Assembly (NCBI GenBank): GCA_035698665.1
Contig: DASSBN010000016.1
Coordinates: 1 to 37,992, forward strand
Source: DATEOR01 sp035698665
GTDB lineage: Bacteria; Actinomycetota; Thermoleophilia; Gaiellales; Gaiellaceae
Direction of reading: 5' to 3'
Length of the DNA: 37,992 nucleotides
Part shown: in pieces, positions 7,941 to 14,892 of the stretch
Position numbering within the stretch: position 1 is the stretch's first letter
How the letters are laid out: the number at the start of each line of letters is the position of its first letter
The notes under the pieces: generated by a model
Database searches by the model: none
What the model was told of the DNA's origin: nothing
Seen by the model: only the letters and a program-made list of their open reading frames with translations
Made by a program: the position numbers and the translations under genes

Positions 7941-9053
7941 GTGACCGACTGGACCAATCTCGTCCGCCCGTCGCTCGTCGGGCTGGAGCCCTACCGCCCG
8001 GGCCCGAGCCTCTCGGAGCTCCGGCGCACGCATGGCCTCGAGGAGATCGCCAAGCTGAACTGGAACGAGGATCTCTTCGGCCCGCTCCCCGGCGCACTCG
8101 ATGCGGTCAAGGACGAGCTCACGAACGCCTGGATGTACCCCGAGCAGGCCTACAGCGACCTGCGCGAGGCCGTCGCCGAGTGGCTCGAGCTCCCGCCCGA
8201 CACGATCGTCCCCGCGCATGGGATCCAGGCGCTGATCGCCGCCGTCGCGCACACGTTCATCCGCGACGGAGACGCCGTCGTCGTCCCGCAGCCGACCTAC
8301 GGCCTCTACGCGCAGGTGTCCGCGGGCGCAGGAGCGCGCGTCGTCCGGGTCCCGAACCGCGACTTCCGGCTCGACCTGACCGCCCTCGCGGAAACGGCGC
8401 GGGCGGAGAGCGCCAGGCTCGTCTGGATCTGCGACCCGAACAACCCCACCGGTTCCCTCGTCGACGCCGCCGAGTGGATGGAGTTCCTCGCCGCGCTGCC
8501 GGACGGCACGGTCGCCGTCGTCGACGAGGCGTACGGGGAATACGCGGATCCCGAACGCCGCGTCGACCGGGAACCGGATGTGCTCGCAGGCCGTCCCCTC
8601 GTTCTGCTGCGCACGTTCTCGAAGATCTTCGGGCTCGCCGGCCTGCGGCTCGGCTACGCGGTCGCGCACCCCGAGCTCGCGCCCTTCCTCGACGTCGTCC
8701 AGGAGCCCTTCAACGTGAACCGGGCCGCGCTCGCCGCGGGTCGCGCCTGCCTCGCGCACCCGGAGAGGATCGAGGAGCGCCGCCTCCAGTCGGCCGAGGC
8801 ACGTGCTCTCCTCGCCCGTCTACTCGGCGAGGCCGGAATGGCGTCGCTGCCGTCGGATGCGAACTTCCTGCTCGTCGACGTCGGCGGCGACGACGCCGCA
8901 CTCGCGGCCGAGCTTGTCGTTCGCGGCTTCCTCGTCCGGCCGGGGAGCGAGTTCGGGCTCGACGGCTGGATCCGCGTCACGGTCGGTCCACCGCCGCTCA
9001 TGGAGCGCTTCGCTGCCGAGCTCACGTCGGTGCGCGAGGGAGTCCGGCAGTGA
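7941..9053 (+). CDS. PLP aminotransferase, histidinol-phosphate aminotransferase-like
   Basis: A 370-residue fold-type I aminotransferase resembling HisC. Seen are the N-terminal RPSLVGLEPYRPG, the CDPNNPTG loop, VVDEAYGEYA (Asp binding the PLP pyridine) and the Schiff-base Lys in TFSKIFGLAGLRLGY. It transfers an amino group between an amino acid and a 2-oxo acid or phosphate ester. No his genes are nearby, and it follows a ThDP enzyme, so an aromatic, phosphonate-like or specialised substrate is possible. Two GTG starts compete: 7941, two bases after the preceding stop, and 7920, which overlaps it by 19 bp. Neither has a clear ribosome site. Its TGA overlaps the next GTG (GTGA). Confidence 0.87.
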   Translation: MTDWTNLVRPSLVGLEPYRPGPSLSELRRTHGLEEIAKLNWNEDLFGPLPGALDAVKDELTNAWMYPEQAYSDLREAVAEWLELPPDTIVPAHGIQALIAAVAHTFIRDGDAVVVPQPTYGLYAQVSAGAGARVVRVPNRDFRLDLTALAETARAESARLVWICDPNNPTGSLVDAAEWMEFLAALPDGTVAVVDEAYGEYADPERRVDREPDVLAGRPLVLLRTFSKIFGLAGLRLGYAVAHPELAPFLDVVQEPFNVNRAALAAGRACLAHPERIEERRLQSAEARALLARLLGEAGMASLPSDANFLLVDVGGDDAALAAELVVRGFLVRPGSEFGLDGWIRVTVGPPPLMERFAAELTSVREGVRQ

Positions 9054-9808
9054 GCCTTGTCGGCGTGCGGCGCGACGGGCCGGTGTGCGTGCTCACCCTG
9101 CAGCGCGAGGAGAAGCTGAACGCCCTCTCGGGCGCGATGGAGCGCGAGCTCTCGGACGCGCTCGGCGGAGACGACGTCGCGACGAGCCATTGCGTCGTCC
9201 TCACCGGTGCGGGCAAGGGGTTCTCCGCCGGCGCCGACATCAACGAGTTCGCCGACGCGGACGCCGCCTCGATCGCCGCGTACTACGCGGATACCGGCGA
9301 CGTCTACGAGCGCTTCGCGGCGCTCCGGATGCCGACCATCGCTGCGATCCACGGCTGGTGTCTCGGCGGCGGGCTCGAGCTCGCGCTTGCCGCCGACTTC
9401 CGGATCGCCGACGAGACCGCTGCCTTCGGCCTTCCCGAGGTTGAGCTCGGCATCCTCCCGAGCTCCGGCGGCGCGTACCGCCTGGTCCGGCTCGTCGGCC
9501 CGGGCAGAGCCAAGGAGCTGATGCTCCTGCGGCGGCGCTTCGACGCGTCCGAGGCTCTCGCCCTCGGTGTCGTCAGCGAGGTCGTCCCGGCCGGCAAGGC
9601 GGCCGAGCGCGCACTCGAGCTGGCGGCTGACCTGGCGGCCTTACCGCCGCTCGCGGTCGAGACGATCAAGCGCGCCGCCGACCTCATCCCGGAGGCGTCG
9701 AGGGAAGCCGCGCTTTTGATCGAGCGCCTCGGCTATGCGGCGCTCGCGCAGACGGACGAAGCGACGAACGCAGTCCAGGAATTCACACGTCGAGGCCGCC
9801 GTCCATGA
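9050..9808 (+). CDS. Enoyl-CoA hydratase/isomerase family protein
   Basis: A 252-residue crotonase-fold enzyme acting on acyl-CoA. The oxyanion-hole region FSAGADINEF and both hydratase glutamates (GGGLE and LPEVELG) are present, so true hydratase chemistry is possible. The GTG at 9050 overlaps the aminotransferase stop, giving a three-gene coupled operon (ThDP enzyme, aminotransferase, hydratase). The C-terminus (EFTRRGRRP) overlaps the convergent SDR gene by 26 bp (9783-9808). That the operon forms one pathway is inference; the expected acyl-CoA substrate is not evident. Confidence 0.88.
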   Translation: MSLVGVRRDGPVCVLTLQREEKLNALSGAMERELSDALGGDDVATSHCVVLTGAGKGFSAGADINEFADADAASIAAYYADTGDVYERFAALRMPTIAAIHGWCLGGGLELALAADFRIADETAAFGLPEVELGILPSSGGAYRLVRLVGPGRAKELMLLRRRFDASEALALGVVSEVVPAGKAAERALELAADLAALPPLAVETIKRAADLIPEASREAALLIERLGYAALAQTDEATNAVQEFTRRGRRP

Positions 9809-10544
9809 CGACGGTCGTGCCGGTCACGTAGCCCCCACCCGGAGAGGCGAGGAACGCGATGAGCGCGGCCGCCTCCTCCGGGGTGCCGAGCCGGCCGAGC
9901 GGCACCTCCCGCTCCCATTCCGCCACCCGCTCGGGCCCGTAGCCGTCCAGGCCCTCGGTCGCGATGTTCCCCAGGGCGACGCACACCGTGCGGATGCCGT
10001 GTTGGCTCCATTCGAGCGCGAGACTCCCGGCAAGGTTCTCGATCGCCGCGCGCGCGGCGGCTGCATGCGCCATCTCGGCCATGCCGCGCCTGGGGCTGAA
10101 GCCGATGAAGACGACGACCCCGTCTCTGTTCGGGATCATGGAGCGGTCCGCGACCGTTCGCGTGAGATCCCAGACGGCGTCGACGGCGAGGCGATGGACT
10201 GCGCGCCAGCCTTTGAGCGAGATCTCCTCGGCCGCCGCGAGGAACTGCCCGCCCGCGTTGTTCACGAGGATGTCGATCCGCCCGAAGCGCTCGAGCGTCT
10301 GCTCGACGAGCGCGGCCACCTGCTCCGGCTCGCGGACGTCCGCCGAGACGGCGAGGCAGTCGTCGCCGAGCTCCGCGCGAACCGCTTCGAGCGGCTCCGG
10401 CCGGCGACCGCAGATCGCCACCTTCGCCCCGGTCCGCGCGAGCGCGAGTGCCGTCGCCCGCCCGATCCCGGTGCCGCCGCCGGTGACAAGCGCAACCTTG
10501 CCGGCGTTCGCGTCGGGAGCGAGCGGAGAGCGGAAGCCGCTCAC
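9783..10544 (-). CDS. SDR-family oxidoreductase with altered active site
   Basis: A 253-residue Rossmann protein of the short-chain dehydrogenase family. The NAD(P)-binding TGGGTGIG and the structural NNAG motif are intact, and the C-terminus VTGTTVVMDGG is typical. In the active-site helix, where SDRs have YxxxK and 2,4-dienoyl-CoA reductases have SxxxK or AxxxK, this protein reads AHAAAARAAIENL. The catalytic Lys is therefore Arg, and the preceding Ser region (VVFIGFSPRRG) is also atypical. Activity is doubtful, or the mechanism has changed. The GTG at 10544 overlaps the stop of the dehydrogenase gene upstream (GTGA), so it is the last gene of a three-gene operon. It also overlaps the convergent hydratase by 26 bp. 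Confidence 0.85.
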   Translation of the reverse strand: MSGFRSPLAPDANAGKVALVTGGGTGIGRATALALARTGAKVAICGRRPEPLEAVRAELGDDCLAVSADVREPEQVAALVEQTLERFGRIDILVNNAGGQFLAAAEEISLKGWRAVHRLAVDAVWDLTRTVADRSMIPNRDGVVVFIGFSPRRGMAEMAHAAAARAAIENLAGSLALEWSQHGIRTVCVALGNIATEGLDGYGPERVAEWEREVPLGRLGTPEEAAALIAFLASPGGGYVTGTTVVMDGGLDV

Positions 10545-11470
10545 GGCGCCAGCGCGTCCGTCGGCCGCTTGCCCTCCAGGGCCTCGCGAACCGAGACCGC
10601 CGGCCGCCGGTAGGCCTCGTGCTCGGTCGCGGGGCTGTACCAGCCCGCGTGTGGGTTGACGATCAGCGTCGGCCGCTCGGGCGCAGGCGCCTCGGCCGTC
10701 GGCGGCTCGACCGGCAGGACGTCGAAGGCGGCGCCGCCGAGGTGGCCCGAGTCGAGCGCCTCGAGCACCGCATCGAAGTCGACCAGCGCGGCGCGAGCCG
10801 TATCCACGATCAGGGCACCGCGCGGCATGCGCGCGATCTCCTCGGCGCCGATCATCGCGCGCGTCTCATCCGTGAGGAGCGAGTGGAGCGAGAAGACCTC
10901 GCAGCTCGTGAGCGCCTGATCGAGGGTGAGCGGATGAACGCCGTAGCCGGCGATCGCCTCGTCCGGGAGGTGGGGATCGACGGCACAGACCTCGAAGCCG
11001 AGCGCCACTGCCCGCCCGGCGAGCGCGCGGCCGATCCGCCCGAACCCGATGATCCCGAGACGAGTCCCTCGATTCGTGCGGAGCGGTCCCGCGACGGCGT
11101 GATCCCACTTCCCTTCGCGCACGCTGCGGTCGAGGGCGACGACGCCGCGCATCAGCGCGAGGAGCAGGGCGAGCGAGCTGTCGGCCATCTCCTCGACGCA
11201 GTAGTCGGGGACGTTGCACACCCAGATGCCGCGATCGGCCGCCGCTGACGTGTCCACGTTGTCGTAGCCGACGCTGCAGGTCGCCACGATGCGAAGCGCG
11301 GGCAGCCTGTCCATCTCGGCCTCGCCGACGGGCTGGTCCGGGCTGACCAGCAGCCCGACCACGTCGTCGCCCTCCCAGGGCGCGTCGGCGCGCTCGACCT
11401 CGGCCAGGTCGCCGATGATCTCCGCGACCTCCTCGAGCGCGTAGTACGGGTCGGCGACGAGGACTCTCAC
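10541..11470 (-). CDS. D-2-hydroxyacid dehydrogenase, CtBP-like
   Basis: A 309-residue NAD-dependent D-isomer-specific 2-hydroxyacid dehydrogenase, which reduces a 2-oxo acid to the D-hydroxy acid or the reverse. The NAD-binding GIIGFGRIGRALAG lies in the central Rossmann domain. The substrate and catalytic segments are CSVGYDNVD, DTARAALVD (Arg), AAFDVLPVEPP (Glu) and NPHAGWYS (His). The NVPDYCVEEMADSSLALLL stretch resembles the CtBP-like branch. It is flanked in one operon by a hydratase upstream and an SDR downstream, both through GTGA overlaps, suggesting a catabolic route for a hydroxyacyl compound. It is not SerA: it is short and lacks an ACT domain. Confidence 0.9.
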   Translation of the reverse strand: MRVLVADPYYALEEVAEIIGDLAEVERADAPWEGDDVVGLLVSPDQPVGEAEMDRLPALRIVATCSVGYDNVDTSAAADRGIWVCNVPDYCVEEMADSSLALLLALMRGVVALDRSVREGKWDHAVAGPLRTNRGTRLGIIGFGRIGRALAGRAVALGFEVCAVDPHLPDEAIAGYGVHPLTLDQALTSCEVFSLHSLLTDETRAMIGAEEIARMPRGALIVDTARAALVDFDAVLEALDSGHLGGAAFDVLPVEPPTAEAPAPERPTLIVNPHAGWYSPATEHEAYRRPAVSVREALEGKRPTDALAP

Positions 11471-12282
11471 GCGAGGCCCTCGCCGTAGCGGGAGTCACGC
11501 CAGGCAAGCGCGGCCTTCAGCCCTTGTTCGGCCACGATCCGGTCGAACTCCTGCTGCTCGGGAGTCTCCGCCGCGTTCAGCATCGCCGAGATGTCGAGGT
11601 TGGCAGACACCGCGCTGCGAAGCCCCATCGCCTCCTGCGCGCGGACGAGCGCGAGCTTCGTCAGGCGCAGCACGGGGAGCGGAGTGGGCGCGATCTTCTG
11701 CACGAGCGCGTTGACCGCATCGTCGAGCGCATCCGGGGCGACCACGGCGTTCACGAGCCCGAGCCGCTCGGCCTCCGTCGCCGAGATCGCATCTCCGGTG
11801 AACAGGAGCTCATTGGTCTTCTTCTGGCCGAGCACGAAGGGCATGAGGAGCGTGACGGGCCCGGATCCGTAGCGGATCTCCGGTTCGCCGAACTGCGCGT
11901 CGTCGGCGGCGACGACGAGGTCGCAGGCCATCGCGAGCTCGCACGCGCCCGCGAGGCACCAGCCGCGGACTGCTGCGATCGTCGGCTTCGGGAGCGCCCA
12001 GAGCTCCATGGTCAGTTCGACGTCCTCCGCGAGCACCTCGTGCCAGCGCTCGGCGCTCTCGATCTGCTGCTCCACCTCCTCGGCGATGTCGTAGCCGGCG
12101 GAGAACGCGCGCCCGGCGCCCGTGAGGACGACGGCCTTGACCTCGTCGTCTTCCGCAGCCTCGCGCCAGGACTCGCGCAGCCGCCTGACCACCTCGCCGC
12201 TGATCGCGTTCAGCTTGTCCGGGCGATTGAGCGTCACCCAGGCGGCGGGACCGCGGCGCTCGTACAGCACGACGTCACTCAC
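11467..12282 (-). CDS. Enoyl-CoA hydratase/isomerase family protein
   Basis: A 271-residue crotonase-family protein. It has FSAGYDIAEE in the oxyanion-hole region and both candidate catalytic glutamates, in AGACELAM and FGEPEIRYG. The start is GTG 12282 (VSDVVLYERRG), supported by AAGGAG six bases upstream; the frame is open further upstream but would run through the structured element at 12284-12447. That ribosome site lies inside one arm of that element. It is the first gene of an operon with the D-2-hydroxyacid dehydrogenase and the SDR. It differs clearly in sequence from the hydratase at 9050, so it is not a recent duplicate. Confidence 0.89.
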   Translation of the reverse strand: MSDVVLYERRGPAAWVTLNRPDKLNAISGEVVRRLRESWREAAEDDEVKAVVLTGAGRAFSAGYDIAEEVEQQIESAERWHEVLAEDVELTMELWALPKPTIAAVRGWCLAGACELAMACDLVVAADDAQFGEPEIRYGSGPVTLLMPFVLGQKKTNELLFTGDAISATEAERLGLVNAVVAPDALDDAVNALVQKIAPTPLPVLRLTKLALVRAQEAMGLRSAVSANLDISAMLNAAETPEQQEFDRIVAEQGLKAALAWRDSRYGEGLA

Positions 12283-12283
12283 G

Positions 12284-12447
12284 AGTGCTCCTTCCAGTGA
12301 TGGTCTCGCGTTTCTGGCGAGTGCATGGGGCCGCCAGGCAAGGACGCAGGGAGCGTCAATATGGGGCCATATTGGCGCGACCGAGGACAAAGCATGGCGG
12401 TTCCAGGTGCCGCCAGAGATGCGCTGACTATCGCTGGATGGGGCACT
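12284..12447 (+). ncRNA. Candidate structured RNA element, copy A (164 nt)
   Basis: The outer arms 12284-12319 and 12411-12447 pair almost end to end. An inner stem pairs 12331-12336 with 12395-12400. The central 11-bp hairpin pairs 12353-12363 with 12368-12378 around loop GGGC. The conserved loop strands are GGCAAGGACGCAGGGAG (12337-12353) and CGACCGAGGACA (12378-12389), identical to copy B at 18755. The imperfect pairs are G.U on the + strand (12289, 12298, 12302, 12310, 12312 and 12356 with partners 12442, 12433, 12429, 12420, 12418 and 12375), with one T.T and no A.C. It fills the gap between two - strand genes, so a + strand RNA would be antisense to both and is not an ordinary leader. 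No known RNA class was recognised. Confidence 0.6.
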
Positions 12448-14455
12448 ATCCTCCTTCGACGACGACGAGGGCGTCGACGGCGATCGCTCCGTCCACGCTC
12501 AGGATCAAGGGGTTCACGTCCACCGCTGCGATCCGTGGATGGTCGACCGCCAGGCGGCCCAGGGCAACCAGGGTCGCTGCGAGCGCCTCCTGCGCGGCGG
12601 GTGCGGCGTCGAGACCGGGCGCCTCGGCGACGAGCCGCCGCGCCTCGTCCTCCCCGACCGGCGCGAGCGTGACCGCCGCAAGGGAAAGTGCCTCCACCGC
12701 GGTCCCGCCGGGGCCGACCGCCAGCACCGGCCCGTAGTCGGGATCCCGCGTCATGCCGCAGAAAGCCTCGATGTCTCCGCCCGCCTGGCGGGCTACGAGA
12801 ACGCGCCCGCCCAGCCGTTCGGCGGCCGCGCGCACGCCGTCGGTGTCCCCGAGCCCGAGCACGACGCCGTTCTGAGCCGCCTTGTGCGCGGGGCCGTCGA
12901 CCTTCACGACGACCGGGAAGCCGAGCTCCGAAGCCGCAGCGGCCGCCTCGCCGGGAGAAGTCGCTCTCCGCCGCGGTGCGATCGCCACGCCGTAGCGCTC
13001 GAGCACGAGGGCCGACTCGAACTCCGGGAGCGGGCCCTCCGTGAGGAGGTCGGCGAGATCGACCGGATCGAGGACCGCGGGGGCGGGGGCGACGGGTCGC
13101 AGGCTCGCCGCCGCCGCGAGAGCGCGCATCGCATCGCGAGGCCCGCGCAGGAGAGCGACGTCGTGCTCGCGGGCGTACTCGGCGACCTCCGGGCGTGGAT
13201 CGACGGCCGAGACCGTCGTGACCGCGGGAAAGATCTCCGTTCCCTGGGTCGCCTCGGCGAGCGCCTTGACGATCATGAAGCACCACTCGTGCTCCTCGGC
13301 GCCGCGGAACTGCGACTGGTCCGCCTGCGCGACGACGATGTCGAACGCGCCGGAGCCAACGAGGACCTCGATCGATCCCGGGAAGACGGCCTCCGCCTCG
13401 TCGATCGCCCAGGCGTCGAGCGGATTGCCGGGCGCGAGGTAGTTGGGAAAGCGGGTGATGAGCTCCGCTGCGACCTCGTCGGGGAGCGGCTCGAACGGGA
13501 TTCCGGCGGCCTCGCCCTGGTCGGCGAGGAGCGCGCCTTCGCCGCCGGACTCCGAGATCGCGGCGATCCGCTTTCCGCGCGGCCGGCGCGCGCGACCCAG
13601 AACCTCGAGCGTCTCGACGAGCGCGGTGAAGTCGTCCACCTCGACGGCACCGTGCCGGCGCAGGAGCGCCGAGAAGGCGCGGTCGGAGCCGACCACCGCG
13701 CCCGTGTGGGCGAGCGCGGCGCGTGCGGCGGCCTGCGAGCGCCCGACCTTCAGGCAGACCACCGGCTTGCCGGCCTCGGCGCACCTCGCCAGGGCGGTGG
13801 CAAACTCCGCCGGCCGGCGAACGGTCTCGAGGAAGAGCCCGATCGCGCCTGTTCCCTCGTCCTCCGCGAAGAAGTGGAGGAAGTCCGCGGCGTCGCTCAC
13901 CGCTTCGCCGCCAGACGAGACGACGCAGCGGAAGCCGACCCGCGGCCCGATCCCCAGCAGGGCCTCCGCGATCGAGCCGGACTGCGAGGCGACGGAGACA
14001 CGGCCGGGCCGAAAGGTGCCCGGGACGGTCCCGATCCAGAGCGAAGCCTCCCCGGGAGCCGCGACGCCCATGCAGTTCGGTCCGAGCAGGACAGCGCTCA
14101 CCGCTTTCGCCCGCTCGGCGATCCGCGTGGCGACACCAGGACCGGCCGCACCCGCCTCGTTTCCGAGGCCGGGGAGGAAGAACGCGCGCACCCCGGCATC
14201 GAACGCCTCCTCGAAAGCCTCTTCGACACGCTCGTGGCCGACCAGCAAGGCGGCCAGCTCGGGCTGTTCAGGCAGGTCGGCCACGCACGGGAAGCAGCGA
14301 AGACCGAGCACCTCGGTCCTCGTCGGGTGCACGCCCCAGGCGGGGATCCCGGAGCGGACGACTTCCTCCACTATCCGCCCGTGCCGCGGCGAGGCGCCCA
14401 CGACGGCCACTGAGCGCGGGAAGAGGAGAGGACGGACGCGGTTGTGATCGGCCAC
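12446..14455 (-). CDS. ADP-forming acyl-CoA synthetase (acetate-CoA ligase-like), fused subunits
   Basis: A 669-residue NDP-forming acyl-CoA synthetase that would make or use acyl-CoA with ADP/ATP. The order is a CoA-binding domain (SVAVVGASPRHGRI), a succinyl-CoA-synthetase-like domain with GPNCMGV and SQSGSIAEA, the phosphohistidine region AALAHTGAVVGSD, then an ATP-grasp domain (from about residue 470) ending with AVDVNPLIL. The start is GTG 14455, with 38 bp to the divergent thioesterase. Its stop TAG (12446-12448) touches the end of structured element A. The acyl substrate is unknown; the thioesterase, hydratase and dehydrogenase neighbours fit organic-acid or fatty-acid turnover. A second, more canonical paralogue is at 25830. 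Confidence 0.9.
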   Translation of the reverse strand: MADHNRVRPLLFPRSVAVVGASPRHGRIVEEVVRSGIPAWGVHPTRTEVLGLRCFPCVADLPEQPELAALLVGHERVEEAFEEAFDAGVRAFFLPGLGNEAGAAGPGVATRIAERAKAVSAVLLGPNCMGVAAPGEASLWIGTVPGTFRPGRVSVASQSGSIAEALLGIGPRVGFRCVVSSGGEAVSDAADFLHFFAEDEGTGAIGLFLETVRRPAEFATALARCAEAGKPVVCLKVGRSQAAARAALAHTGAVVGSDRAFSALLRRHGAVEVDDFTALVETLEVLGRARRPRGKRIAAISESGGEGALLADQGEAAGIPFEPLPDEVAAELITRFPNYLAPGNPLDAWAIDEAEAVFPGSIEVLVGSGAFDIVVAQADQSQFRGAEEHEWCFMIVKALAEATQGTEIFPAVTTVSAVDPRPEVAEYAREHDVALLRGPRDAMRALAAAASLRPVAPAPAVLDPVDLADLLTEGPLPEFESALVLERYGVAIAPRRRATSPGEAAAAASELGFPVVVKVDGPAHKAAQNGVVLGLGDTDGVRAAAERLGGRVLVARQAGGDIEAFCGMTRDPDYGPVLAVGPGGTAVEALSLAAVTLAPVGEDEARRLVAEAPGLDAAPAAQEALAATLVALGRLAVDHPRIAAVDVNPLILSVDGAIAVDALVVVEGG

Positions 14456-14493
14456 CGGCGGCTCATACCATCCTCTCCGACTCGGGAGGCAAC

Positions 14494-14892
14494 GTGCACG
14501 AGAAGCAGATCGAGATCCGCTGGCGCGACCAGGACGCCTATGGCCACGTGAACAACGCGGTCTACCTCACCTATCTCGAAGAAGTGCGCGACGAGTGGCT
14601 CGAGCGGGCGCTCGGCGACTCGGGCGACGCCTGGGGATACGTGACCGCGCGCGTCGCGATCGACTTCCGCCGCGAGCTGACGCAGGACGACGACGCGATC
14701 GTCGCGCGCCTGTGGCTGACGCGGATCGGCACGTCGAGCGTCACGACCCGCGAGGAGATCCACACGGTCGCAGGGGAGCTCGCTGCCGAGGCCGAAGCGG
14801 TGCTCGTGGCGCGCGACACCGAGACCGGCCGCTCCCGCCCCCTGAGCGATGGGGAGCGGACGGCCCTCGAGCGCGAGCTCGGCGGTGCCTGA
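14494..14892 (+). CDS. Acyl-CoA thioesterase, 4HBT hot-dog fold
   Basis: A 132-residue hot-dog thioesterase of the 4-hydroxybenzoyl-CoA thioesterase/YbgC type, which hydrolyses an acyl-CoA. The signature WRDQDAYGHVNNAVYLTYLEE carries the catalytic Asp and the family GHVNN motif. The GTG at 14494 has a good ribosome site (GGGAGG, 5-nt spacing). It overlaps the OYE flavoprotein gene by 8 bp, so the two are coupled. Length is typical of the family. Confidence 0.9.
   Translation: MHEKQIEIRWRDQDAYGHVNNAVYLTYLEEVRDEWLERALGDSGDAWGYVTARVAIDFRRELTQDDDAIVARLWLTRIGTSSVTTREEIHTVAGELAAEAEAVLVARDTETGRSRPLSDGERTALERELGGA

Noticed and set aside
7941..9053. Calling the aminotransferase hisC
   Set aside because: HisC-like motifs are shared by many aminotransferases and no histidine biosynthesis gene is in the window.
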